From the NCBI RefSeq assembly GCF_002968575.1, contig NZ_PVBM01000007.1, positions 124,001 to 188,000 on the forward strand: a DNA stretch of 64,000 nucleotides, read 5' to 3'. The stretch's first letter is position 1; each line of letters starts with the position of its first letter. The DNA is from Neorhizobium huautlense (GTDB lineage: Bacteria; Pseudomonadota; Alphaproteobacteria; Rhizobiales; Rhizobiaceae). A model generated the notes under the pieces. It worked only from the letters and a program-made list of their open reading frames with translations, did not search any database and had not been told where the DNA came from. Below, one piece after another: positions 18,401 through 25,967 of this stretch. Position numbers and translations under genes: made by a program.

Positions 18401-19857
18401 AAGCGATGGCGAAGCGTCTCGCGGTTGGCCGCCGTCGCACTAATCACGCAGCGAGCGTGATCCGGCGCCGCGGCAGCGAGGCGCTCGCGGTAGTCCTCAA
18501 GAAGTTGCGACAGAGCAGACGTCGTGTGGGCACTCGCAACAAACAGGGAGCTTTCGCCCTTCGGCGGGTCGAGCGGCGCCAGCCGCTCCGGATCGCTGAT
18601 CACCACATGCGCATTCGTCCCGCCAAAACCGAACGAATTTATGCCCGCAAAGCGGATTTCCTTAGCGGGCAACAGTTTCACCGCGGAGGTATTCACCCGA
18701 ACATTCAAGGCCTCGAAGTCGATATCTTCGTTGACCTTTTCGATATGAAGGGAAGCCGGCAGGAAATTGTTCTGAAGCGCAATCATCGCCTTCAGCAGAC
18801 CGAACAGACCGGAAGCCGGCTCGGTGTGACCAATGTTCGTCTTGATCGAACCGAGTGGCACCGGCGCGCGCCGCCGCTTGCCGATGACGGTTCCAATCGC
18901 CCAGACCTCGGCCGGATCCCCGACGCGCGTGCCCGTACCGTGGCCTTCGATAAATGCGATGCGGTTCACATCGATGGCACTGTCTTCGTAGATCGATTGC
19001 AAAAGCGCCGCCTGGGCTTCGCGCGAAGGCAAACTGATGAAATTCGTGCGACCGGAGGAATTGACCGCCACGGCATGGAGCGTAGCGTAACTCCGGTCCC
19101 GCTCCCGCCTTGCCTTGTCTGTGCGGCGAAGGACAATCGCAACACCGCCTTCAGAGCGCACGTAGCCGTGGCCATTGGTGTCATAGGCTCGGCAAAGCCC
19201 TTCCGGAGAAAGCATGCGCGCCTGGGCAAAACCCACGAACGACAGCGGATGAACGAGCAGATTTATGCCGCCGACGATTGCGGTATCGATATCGCCTTTT
19301 TCCAAGGCCGCCACCGCCTGATCCAGCGCGACCAGCGATGAAGAACAGGCCGTGTCGATCGTCATACTCGGCCCCTTCAGGCCGAAGATGTGCGAAATGC
19401 GATTGGAAACGATCGACAGCGTATTGCCCGTCATGAAATACGGGCTGCCCGCGGCTGGATCTTCGGAGAGCAGGTTTCCGCTTTCAAGGCTCGATGCGCC
19501 GATATAGACGCCGACGCGCTCGTCCGTGAGCTTGCTTGCCGGCAGATTGGCGTCTTCAAGCGCCTGCCAGACCAGATTGAGGAGAATACGCTGCTGCGGG
19601 TCCATCTGCATCGCTTCGCGCTGCGACAGGCCGAAAGCTACCGGATCGAAAGCGTAGATGTCGTCGAGAACACCCGCGGCGAAGGTGTAGGTCTTGCCGG
19701 GCACACCCTGTCCCGGATGCCAGAAACGAGCCCGATCCCATCGATCGGCTGGTATCTGAGTGATCGTGCAGCGCCCTTCGCTCAGAACCTTCTGCAAGTC
19801 ATCTACAGAATTTGCGCCTGGGGCAACACTGGCCCTGCCGATGATTTCGATCGTCAT
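12403..19857 (-). CDS. rkpA: RkpA, multidomain fatty-acid-synthase/type I PKS-like protein
   Basis: This is a 2484-residue cytoplasmic megasynthase. Domain order and visible signatures are as follows. Ketosynthase: C171 in DTACSSS, H306 in EGHGTGT, H344 in KTNIGH. Acyltransferase: S615 in GHSVGE. Dehydratase, about 880-1160: HVVDSRPILP, with Ser where Gly is usual, and a later DAAFH. A degenerate methyltransferase-like region lies near 1240-1480. Enoylreductase, about 1750-2060: GLNFRDV and HGAAGGVG. Ketoreductase, about 2090-2290: GGIGGFG and NYVIANGYLEG. Acyl carrier protein: S2408 in GLDSLMA. There is no thioesterase. Start ATG 19857 is preferred over GTG 19863. In Sinorhizobium the rkp-1 genes are needed for capsular K antigen and are thought to make a specific lipid. 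Confidence 0.93.
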   Translation of the reverse strand: MTIEIIGRASVAPGANSVDDLQKVLSEGRCTITQIPADRWDRARFWHPGQGVPGKTYTFAAGVLDDIYAFDPVAFGLSQREAMQMDPQQRILLNLVWQALEDANLPASKLTDERVGVYIGASSLESGNLLSEDPAAGSPYFMTGNTLSIVSNRISHIFGLKGPSMTIDTACSSSLVALDQAVAALEKGDIDTAIVGGINLLVHPLSFVGFAQARMLSPEGLCRAYDTNGHGYVRSEGGVAIVLRRTDKARRERDRSYATLHAVAVNSSGRTNFISLPSREAQAALLQSIYEDSAIDVNRIAFIEGHGTGTRVGDPAEVWAIGTVIGKRRRAPVPLGSIKTNIGHTEPASGLFGLLKAMIALQNNFLPASLHIEKVNEDIDFEALNVRVNTSAVKLLPAKEIRFAGINSFGFGGTNAHVVISDPERLAPLDPPKGESSLFVASAHTTSALSQLLEDYRERLAAAAPDHARCVISATAANRETLRHRFAVEAKDTDGVLRAIEAHLAGETSQGERGEAPSQAAKIAFVFSGNGAQWAGMGVEAYQENQHFRQCFQSFSALFEYHLGEKLTDLLVSPDLALRLGDTKIAQPLLFAVQAALSDCLVALGVKPEAVFGHSVGEIAAAYAAKALTAAEAVAIVAKRSRYQDLFAGQGKMAAVVLNDEAALAFARSHGLDNVCVAAINAPNSVTISGPTEEIQAFRDAARKAQIVAHVLDINYPFHHPIIDSAKEAFLADLPQIEPETGVYTYVSTVTGTIQDGRGLDAEYWWHNVREPVLFKAAVEAALEMGCNLFIEISPRSILSNYVSDIAKSQSAQAVVTATLQRETPMPGRDPVAQSFARAVANGASPLLSRHSGKRNASVDLPTLPFEPMDLRTPATSDEIDLFGRNASQPYTLLGWRSDPNASHWKNHIDSRLFPDLAEHVVDSRPILPGSGFIEIAVTAAQRYYGTDSAEISNLEIVRPLELRQDRVVELSTLLSPETGDIEIRSRERLSNDDWTVHAIARSRHSIGFEADKPMNRPAGEEGKLVTSDLAYGTAERFGLQYGPRFQLLSSAEAFGRTFIEVNLKQAGKPAHPFVEYNLNPFSVDAAFHGLVALFDQLSGNEGGAPYIPVRFGSIRVTGKKAPIAKALIEIERFSGFSIKVRFQMLDASGNTVASFDDCRFRRTSLRRHHTLASVAFHYETVPASLPLSVRELGPGVAAAFGNFPAGTTDNATLLLDAAIYRACHEIAATLADHRGIVSARRLPADTLLRSFLTNCLFILEDAGIATADEGEWHIPKEFTLPPVSEILQEACRENAGRVAEAVLVNDAYRAIIERLSVTALRDDAEQAGWIDAVSEATLDHVLVHSPLAERRLSTILEAVERVLVAGKGRIRHVLEVGTASVAFSRRLAAVVAQNGASLIIAEPRESVRRTLEIAFEQDVHIVLPEIEKLAGHPVVDLIVSAGTQSQPLLSSHEGVRAAIRAASERGAALVFADRAPSAFNDFVFGQSEGWFAGSQSSDFPVGQLGTSRQIEDMIATLGFEKPQVEERTYPEGALILASAETHGTAQQPVAGGHIGSILVLNESLDRAVAVGEAKIEVLDIEADGAALAEAFARADGQQLRLLYAAERKGTRDVSVLEQDRLRRLGLLAEALSVHLRNAAATAEKPQLLILAPGGSPLAAERTDEANAGLWAFARVLQNEYDTFDVHLLDAETEGAVTSSVLSQVFSASTANREWMLVDDRLREVRAAVGPFPSADVMVSDYSAATIRQLVSGRVDSIAWEECDLPRADKDEVVIAVEATGLNFRDVMWAMGLLPEEALEDGFAGATIGMELAGRVIEVGPAVTDLKPGDRVMGIAPAAFSTHVRVRRDGVTKLPERMDFAAAATVPVAFLTAYYAMVHLGHIEKGETILIHGAAGGVGLAALQIAKLKGATVIATAGTVEKRRFLEALGADHIFDSRSLDFVTHIRSITNGEGVDLVLNSLFSEAMERSIELVKPFGRFLELGKRDYYSDRKIGLRPFRRNISYFGIDADQLLVNLPAVTKKIFAEIGRLFADGKLTPLPYRAFGHDEIGTAFRLMQNAGHIGKIVVRPPVSGKHNVLTAAGKPLRFSAEGIFLVAGGIGGFGLSAADWLVAKGARRIALCSRRGVADEETTAAIAEWQKKGVHTTVHPCDITDEAATASLLELLRSEAPLKGVIHAAMVLDDALLSNLTPERNKPVVDVKVRGAEVLHRLTSKDALELFLLFSSATTMIGNPGQANYVIANGYLEGLARKRRAAGLPALAVGFGAIADTGFLARNAEVNEILAKRIGKTAMKAREALEQVERYIVADTGRIDAAAVMIAELDWNAIRMLPIAKGAIFETIVRQAGSGNAVADGDTVDLEELIHGKSAEEAQQILHKFVAGEIAAILRVTEDTITPDKVLKDIGLDSLMAMELGMGFQQKTGFDIPLSGVGDDTTVGDVVTRLRERVSKHNDEAEDAAEPQNEVVDRLVKSHSTTQPQKAATQ

Positions 19858-20086
19858 GGTCACTCGAATTTTGTTACGTCTAGTCCTAGCGAACCGTTTA
19901 ACACCCTTATTCGCCGGATCCCTCTAACAACATACTTATCGAAAGTTGTCACTCAAAAATCTGGTACGGTCGACACCTAACGGAGCTAAGATGCCGCAAA
20001 CTTCTTCGCGGCATGCATGCCCAGCATCGCACCAACCCGGACAATCTAGCTTGATTTCAAGTACAGCGCCCTGGCGGCGAGAGGTT
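19858..20086. other. Gap between exporter gene and rkpA, with a hairpin
   Basis: This is 229 bp between two genes read in the same direction. It contains a 7-bp-stem hairpin, ATGCCGC/GCGGCAT at 19991-20014, without a T run. On the minus strand there is also a loose TTGAGT-N16-TATGTT promoter-like pair near 19935-19962. RkpA may therefore have its own promoter instead of relying on read-through. Confidence 0.35.
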
Positions 20087-21277
20087 TTAGTTGCCTATAC
20101 GCTGAATATTGTAGGCCGCCCCCGCGCCTTGCGCTGCAACTCCCAATGGTGCTCCAACGATCCCCAGGAATTTGGCGAAGTCGACAGACATATGCCGTGC
20201 GGCATAGATCACGTCGCGGCTTTTGACCGGGAATGTTTGCCCAACGACGAGGCTATCCGGATTTCTCATATTGAAGCGATAAACGATCGGATAGCGCCCA
20301 TCCTTGTTCGGCTTCATGCCTTTGCGGACGAGCTCGTCGAAGCGCTGCCGACCGATCAGGCCGAGGACCACGTCGGGTTCCTCGTAACGGAAAAGGAAGT
20401 ATCCTTCCGTGTCGACGGCATTGTCGTTGCCGCCGCCGCCAAGCGCAACCGCCTCAAGCAGGTTGAGGTCATTGGCTCCAAATTCAACACGGGCATTGCC
20501 CTTGATCGCGCCCAGCAAGGTGAATGTGCGCGGATCGCGCGTGACAAAAACCTGGTCACCTGGCTGGACGTAGATATTCTCCGATGGGTTGTCGATGACC
20601 GACTTCAGCAAGACGGTGCCGGTGCGTTTGCCACGTACGAGCGTCACATAGCTTTCGTAGGGCTGGGCGACCGGACCGCCCGCCTTGGCGATCACGTCAG
20701 TGATCTGCTCACCGGTAAGATTGAGGGGAATTTGGGCCGATTTGGCGACAGCTCCCGATACGCTTACACTTCTCGACGGCGTATTGAGGCTGGATACGAT
20801 GACATCCGGCTCGACAGCTTTGCTTGCCAAAGCGGCCAAGATTGCCTGGCGTGCCTCCTCAAGGGTCTTACCCACGAAACGTACGGAACCGACATAGGGG
20901 ATAGCCGCAGTTCCATCGGGCTGCACGACGACATCAAGGCTCGTCTGCTTCGATTCACTGGTGGAGAACAGACCGTCCGCGCCGGCTTCGAAGATGGTCA
21001 CCTTCAGCTGGTCGCCGACGCCGATAACAGCTCTGCCAGCCCCGCCGCCGCCAAAACCGAAGCGTCTTTTCAAAGCCGTCGATACATAGTCGGATACCAG
21101 ACGCGCCGAACGGCCATCTACATCAACAACCTCGAACACGGCTGCGTTCGGGCGCCCAATTTCGGGTCCTGACCGGCCGCTATCGGCGTTGATTGCGGAA
21201 GCCAAAGGACCCTCGCCAGGTACGCTCTGGCAACCAGCCAGAACCGCACAGATCATGATCGCAGTCACTCGAACCAA
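20087..21277 (-). CDS. Wza/KpsD-type polysaccharide export lipoprotein
   Basis: This is a predicted outer-membrane export channel of about 396 residues. A short signal peptide ends in the lipobox LAGC (lipid-modified C16). A polysaccharide-export domain follows (about 80-180, IGVGDQLKVTIFE), then two SLBB-type repeats (about 185-340). The C-terminus has a hydrophobic stretch that could form a membrane-spanning end. The start is uncertain: the frame is open to 21385, but only the TTG at 21277 places a normal-length signal peptide behind a GGAG ribosome site. It lies upstream of rkpA in the same direction, so it may export the rkp-dependent polymer. No Wzc, Wzx or ABC partner is adjacent. Confidence 0.85.
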   Translation of the reverse strand: MVRVTAIMICAVLAGCQSVPGEGPLASAINADSGRSGPEIGRPNAAVFEVVDVDGRSARLVSDYVSTALKRRFGFGGGGAGRAVIGVGDQLKVTIFEAGADGLFSTSESKQTSLDVVVQPDGTAAIPYVGSVRFVGKTLEEARQAILAALASKAVEPDVIVSSLNTPSRSVSVSGAVAKSAQIPLNLTGEQITDVIAKAGGPVAQPYESYVTLVRGKRTGTVLLKSVIDNPSENIYVQPGDQVFVTRDPRTFTLLGAIKGNARVEFGANDLNLLEAVALGGGGNDNAVDTEGYFLFRYEEPDVVLGLIGRQRFDELVRKGMKPNKDGRYPIVYRFNMRNPDSLVVGQTFPVKSRDVIYAARHMSVDFAKFLGIVGAPLGVAAQGAGAAYNIQRIGN

Positions 21278-21666
21278 ATTCCGACACTCCAAGTCAGCAC
21301 CGATGGCGTCTGCCGACGATTCAGCACCACACATCTTCCATGAATCCGACTGCCCCTGAAAAGCACAGCGAGCACCGAACAACAAGAAGGATTCCTAACG
21401 GTTACCCAAAATAAAATTTCTGTGCGCTTTTAAGGCCATAGTCGCATACAACCTAATATCCGAGCTCGAACCTAAACAAGTTGAGTTAAATGCCTTTTAA
21501 GTGGTTTGGTTAATGCAGAGCCTGTGAAGCCGGCATTTAAGATCGACATCTTTGGTACGAAACAGCTTCATGACCTCAAGTTCGACCGGGCCGGGAGAAA
21601 CTGTTCCGGGCGGCTCGGCAATGTGTTATGCGCCTTGACCATCGAAGGGATATCCATCGGTCGGAA
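21278..21666. other. Divergent promoter region, exporter versus membrane protein
   Basis: About 390 bp without a convincing gene separates two divergently read genes. The central part, 21386-21520, is AT-rich and contains a CtrA-box-like site (see 21486-21500). The part next to the exporter, 21278-21385, is open in the exporter frame but is not believed to be coding. Confidence 0.5.
21486..21500. promoter_or_regulatory. CtrA-box-like site
   Basis: TTAA-ATGCCTT-TTAA has the TTAA-N7-TTAA spacing of the alphaproteobacterial CtrA box, although the final C of the usual TTAAC is a G. It lies in a divergent promoter region of a polysaccharide locus. Function is inferred only. Confidence 0.35.
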
Positions 21667-22518
21667 ATGAGGTTGATGCCGAAAGAGGCCGAGGCAAATA
21701 TCGTGACACCTGCCGATCAGCGCCGAAAGCAGCGCTCGGCCGCCATTGTCTTCGGCGTATTCTTGGTGGTGGTTCTGGCGGCACTCGCGGCAACGGTACT
21801 CCTGGTCAACGATGGACGAAACTACAAGCGCATGGTTCGCGAATTCGGATTGGAAGAATACCTTCTTCCTGCGCCGCGGGATCTGCGTGTCGACCGACAA
21901 CGGCAGGTTCGGCCTGCCGGCCGCTATCCATCCTGGCTGCTGAGGGCCAGGCTGGAACGGAAGGCCGTCTTCGAAAACAGCGTGTCATTTTCCTCCGAGG
22001 AGCGCTGCGATCGGTTGGGCGAGGAGCGAAATGCCGCTCCCGAATTCAGAAGTACCAAGGACGATTGGGAGTGCCTGTTCTTTGAGAGCTTCGGAACGGC
22101 AACGGAACCTGCCTCCATTTTTGTTCAGGCCAGAGGCAGCTTGCCCGACACGCTTCATAGCTTTCGCGTGAAGCTCAGCTTGATCGATCCGCTCGTGGAA
22201 CGCGCTATTGCCGACGAAGCCATGGCCACCATCAATCGCTTTGGCATTCCGATGACGGCGGAAACGCGAAGTTACCTAGAAGACAAGATTTCAAGGCGCG
22301 AAGACTTCACGTCGGTGCTCGAAAACTACCGACTGACATTCACCCGGGAAATGATGGACGATCGGCGCCACAACCTGCTTATTCTGCCGCGGCCGCCGAA
22401 AATCGCCTGCGGCGAACCGGCACTTCCCTCGCCGGATAAGTGGTTCAGACCGATCCATCGAATGCCGATTGGTTGTCTGGCCTTGACCGGACCGTCTAAG
22501 GCCCTGCCCGCATCCTAG
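21667..22518 (+). CDS. Single-span membrane protein of unknown function
   Basis: I do not recognise this protein of about 283 residues. A short basic cytoplasmic tail (RRKQR) is followed by one strongly hydrophobic helix, about residues 26-47 (AAIVFGVFLVVVLAALAA), and then about 235 mostly polar residues expected in the periplasm. These include three or four cysteines that might pair. ATG codons at 21628, 21667 and 21676 are possible starts. It diverges from the polysaccharide exporter gene and may share its regulatory region, which hints at a surface-related role. Its stop overlaps the convergent SbcC-like gene by 4 bp. Confidence 0.65.
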   Translation: MRLMPKEAEANIVTPADQRRKQRSAAIVFGVFLVVVLAALAATVLLVNDGRNYKRMVREFGLEEYLLPAPRDLRVDRQRQVRPAGRYPSWLLRARLERKAVFENSVSFSSEERCDRLGEERNAAPEFRSTKDDWECLFFESFGTATEPASIFVQARGSLPDTLHSFRVKLSLIDPLVERAIADEAMATINRFGIPMTAETRSYLEDKISRREDFTSVLENYRLTFTREMMDDRRHNLLILPRPPKIACGEPALPSPDKWFRPIHRMPIGCLALTGPSKALPAS

Positions 22519-25500
22519 AGCCTTTCCAACTGAATGAGATCCAGTCGATCGCCGATTTCCCGTCGGGCAATGTCTACCAGGCTCGTCTGATGCGTGAAGA
22601 GCACCGTCTGGAAGATCTTGCCCCCTTCCGCCAACACCCGAATGCCGGCTGCCGTGCGCTCGTCGTCGAATGTCTGGAAAATATCATCGAGGATCAGCGG
22701 TACCGGTTCGTTGCGGCCGCAATAGTCCTCCAGGAATGCGAGGCGCAACGCTAGATATAGCTGATCGCCAGTCCCTTCGCTCAACCCCGGAAGCGGCACC
22801 TGCTCGCCCGTCCTGCGCTCCACGGCAAGCTGCAATTCGTCTTTCTCATCGTAAACCTGCACCAGGCGGGAAAAGCGCCCGCCGGTCAGATCGGCGAAAA
22901 TCCGACCGGCCCGCTTCATCACCGGATCGGCCTGCCGTTCCCGATAGGCTTCCATCGAATTTGCAAGCAGGCTTGACGCGAGCTTCAGCACCACCCAGCG
23001 CCGCGCGAGCTCCTTCGCCTCCTGCTCGGCGGCGAGCTTCTGGAAAACCGCGCGCTCGGCGCCGATGCCTGTTTCCAGCTCCCGGCGGCGACGAATGTTG
23101 TCGGCCTCGGCAGTTCGCAGGACGGAAATGCGATCGACCTGCCGATTGTCCTCCGCGTCTAGATTTTCGATTTCGAGCCCCGCCGCTATCCGGTCGAACG
23201 CAACAAGCGCGGCGCGCACCTCATCCTCGTCGGAACCGTCCGCCTGCTCGAAAAACCGGGCGCGACACTGGCGAAGATCCGCTTCGATGCGGCTGCGCTG
23301 CCGCAGGTCTTCAAGCACGGTCTGGAGATCGGAAACTGATTTCGATGCCAATGCGGCCAATTCTTCCAGTTCCGACTGACGATCGCTCATTTCCTCGGAA
23401 AGCCGAGCAAACGCCAGTTCGGCACGCTGCAGCGCCGCCGACAATGTCTGCCGCTGGTTCTCCTCCGCCTTGGCGGCCATTGCGCGCTCGTTCATCAGAC
23501 CGGCTGCGACATCTGCAGGCAAACCGGCCAGATCCGGCGCGACGTCACTGCAAATTGCTCTTACCTCGGCTTCGAAATTCTCCATATCACGCGCCATTCC
23601 GCGCACGCGGCGGTCGCGGTTTTCCCGTTCCGACAAAAGATCGGGGACCGTTCGCCACACCTCGAGTGCTGCTGAAGCCATATCCACCGTCGCGTCCTCG
23701 GAAAGCCCCGCGAGAACGGCGGCGTTGGCGAAATCGGCGCGCCAGCGCTGGATATCACGGCGCAATTCGGCCTCTCGTTCCTCCATCTTGTCGAGCGCCT
23801 CCTGAGCGGAATGACGCTTGCCCTCGCGCGAGCGGCTTTCGTTCCAACGATCGGTGATTTCGCCGATCCGACGCTCGAGCGCGCGGGCAAGAGCAATCGG
23901 CGGCAGAGCGGTCGAAGCGGGCTCGATCGCCTCGGCGATCGCGAGAAGGGCGGATTTTATCCCCTCTTCCTTGATCCGCAGCGTCTCCAACTCATCCTTT
24001 GCCTCGTCCAGCGTTTCGGAAAGCACAAGAATCCGATCCACGGCACGGCGCCATTCGATCATTCGATCGGGGTTGGAGGGCAAAACGGGGGCTGCGTGAA
24101 AGAGGTCTTCGAATTCCGTAACGGCGTCGGATGCTGCAATTTCCGCCTCCCTTGCTGCAATTTCCGCCGAGGCGATGGCCTCTTCGAGATCTCTCCGCCT
24201 CAAGGAAAGCTGGGCGTGCCGGGAAACGCGCTCGGCATCCGAGAGTGCGACATCGGAAAGACTATCGGCCTCCCTGATTGCGCTCTTTACCTCGCCCAAT
24301 ATATCCGCGGAAGGTTTTCCGCCTGACGTGTCGATCAGTGCGTCGCGCCTCGCCCGGGCAGCGGCGATATCCTCCCGGGAGACGATCCTCCCCTCACCTT
24401 CCAGTATCAAAAGCTGGCCACCGACGGACTTCGCTTCCTCGCGCAGCGTCGCAAGCTTTTGCGCTGCCTTCATGCTTTCGGCTCTCGCAGCTTCGACAAC
24501 GCCTCGGTGTTTGGTAAGCGTCGCTATATCGGGCAGTGGCGCGGAAAGAAGGCGGGCAATGTCCCTGACCGGCGGATCGAGGCGGTCGCAGGCTGCTGCA
24601 AGATCGGATTCTGCCCGCGCGACACGCACTTTCGAAGAGTCCATGCCCGAAAGCTCACCGAGCTCGGGACGTAGCGCCGCAAGCTGGTCCGCCCAAGGTT
24701 TCGGATCGATCAGCCGTCCATTCGGCCCATCGCTTTCCAGCCGGCGCAATACGTCCTGCGCATCTTCGAGCTGTCGGCGATGCAGCTTCAGGCTGCGATC
24801 GAGTTCCATCCCTTCATCCGCAAGCCGCCTGAGGCGGGCAAGGTCGGCATCGGCCGGCTGGGCCTGTTGCAGAAGGTCGAGCCCTGCAAAACCGAGACGC
24901 CGCGCGGCCTGCGAAAGGCGCATGTCAAAACCGTCGACCTCATGCCGGACCCTGGCGATATCCTCTTTCGCGTTGAGATACGCTCCCTTTTGAGCATGCA
25001 TGGCAACTATTGTCGGCGCGGCTGCGATCAACACTTCATCGACTTGGATGGCTCTGATCTCATCATTGAGCCGCGCCACTTCCGCCTCGGCAATATCCCT
25101 GGCCTCGACATTCTTGCGGGTGGCCTCGAGTGCGTGTGCAAGCCGCGCTTCGAAGTCGGCCGACAAGCCTTCGAGCGCCTCGTACTGCGCCAGCAGCGCG
25201 CGTTCACGATCGATCTCGCGTAATACCGGCTCCAGGCGCATGAGCTTGCGCAATCGATCCAAAGCTCGTTTGGTTTCCTCCCGTTGCGCTTGAACCGCTT
25301 TCAGATCGGCCTCAATCTCGGTCTGCTCGGCCAGCAACTTCTTCCAGTCCGCGGACTTCAGCTCATTGTCGCGTTCGGCTTTGCGGGCATCTTCGTGGGC
25401 GTCGAGCACCTGGTAGAAGAGCCTGTCCTTCGACTTTCGCGGCGCGTAAATACCGTCCGCTTCTGCCTCGAACTGCCTGCGCAGATCCGAAAGCCCGGTG

Positions 25501-25967
25501 AGCCCCGAGGCAGCGGAAAATAACAGGCTGCCGATCTCCCCGCCGCTCTTCAGCATCGTTTCTCCGCCAGCTCGCAGAGAAGCGGAATCAAGACCGAAAG
25601 CACGTTCGAAGACTTCGCGCGAGAGCGTGCCGAGGAAGCGTGCCAAGATATCCTCGGGCAAGGCGTCTTCACCTTCGCTCGCGGCCAGCAGGGTGTTCTT
25701 GCGGCCTCGCCTGCGGCGGAAAGAAAGCGTCTCCCCGTCGCGCGCAGTTATTTTTGCCCCCACCCGCAATGACGCCGGATCATGGAGGAAGCTGTATTCC
25801 GCCGCGTTGGGAAAGCCGAACAGCAGATCCGATATTGCCGAGAGGGCCGACGACTTTCCGGCTTCGTTCGGCCCGTAGATCACGTGAAGCCCGGCGTCGG
25901 GCCGGAACGCCAGCACCCGGTCCGTCAGCACGCCGTAACGCAGAATATCGAGGCGGTCGAAACGCAT
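22515..25967 (-). CDS. SbcC/YhaN-like coiled-coil ATPase
   Basis: This is a 1150-residue SMC/Rad50-related protein. The N-terminal half of the ATPase carries Walker A GPNEAGKSS (about 33-41). Long coiled-coil arms occupy about 170-980. The C-terminal half has the signature LSEGTGDQLYLALRLAF and Walker B LILDDIFQTFDDERT. It should work with the nuclease encoded just upstream to process DNA ends or hairpins, as SbcCD and Mre11-Rad50 do. It most resembles the Bacillus YhaN branch: there is no obvious CxxC zinc hook in the middle of the coiled coil. The ATG overlaps the upstream stop (TGATG) behind a GAGGG ribosome site. An alternative TTG lies 3 bp upstream. Confidence 0.88.
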   Translation of the reverse strand: MRFDRLDILRYGVLTDRVLAFRPDAGLHVIYGPNEAGKSSALSAISDLLFGFPNAAEYSFLHDPASLRVGAKITARDGETLSFRRRRGRKNTLLAASEGEDALPEDILARFLGTLSREVFERAFGLDSASLRAGGETMLKSGGEIGSLLFSAASGLTGLSDLRRQFEAEADGIYAPRKSKDRLFYQVLDAHEDARKAERDNELKSADWKKLLAEQTEIEADLKAVQAQREETKRALDRLRKLMRLEPVLREIDRERALLAQYEALEGLSADFEARLAHALEATRKNVEARDIAEAEVARLNDEIRAIQVDEVLIAAAPTIVAMHAQKGAYLNAKEDIARVRHEVDGFDMRLSQAARRLGFAGLDLLQQAQPADADLARLRRLADEGMELDRSLKLHRRQLEDAQDVLRRLESDGPNGRLIDPKPWADQLAALRPELGELSGMDSSKVRVARAESDLAAACDRLDPPVRDIARLLSAPLPDIATLTKHRGVVEAARAESMKAAQKLATLREEAKSVGGQLLILEGEGRIVSREDIAAARARRDALIDTSGGKPSADILGEVKSAIREADSLSDVALSDAERVSRHAQLSLRRRDLEEAIASAEIAAREAEIAASDAVTEFEDLFHAAPVLPSNPDRMIEWRRAVDRILVLSETLDEAKDELETLRIKEEGIKSALLAIAEAIEPASTALPPIALARALERRIGEITDRWNESRSREGKRHSAQEALDKMEEREAELRRDIQRWRADFANAAVLAGLSEDATVDMASAALEVWRTVPDLLSERENRDRRVRGMARDMENFEAEVRAICSDVAPDLAGLPADVAAGLMNERAMAAKAEENQRQTLSAALQRAELAFARLSEEMSDRQSELEELAALASKSVSDLQTVLEDLRQRSRIEADLRQCRARFFEQADGSDEDEVRAALVAFDRIAAGLEIENLDAEDNRQVDRISVLRTAEADNIRRRRELETGIGAERAVFQKLAAEQEAKELARRWVVLKLASSLLANSMEAYRERQADPVMKRAGRIFADLTGGRFSRLVQVYDEKDELQLAVERRTGEQVPLPGLSEGTGDQLYLALRLAFLEDYCGRNEPVPLILDDIFQTFDDERTAAGIRVLAEGGKIFQTVLFTHQTSLVDIARREIGDRLDLIQLERL

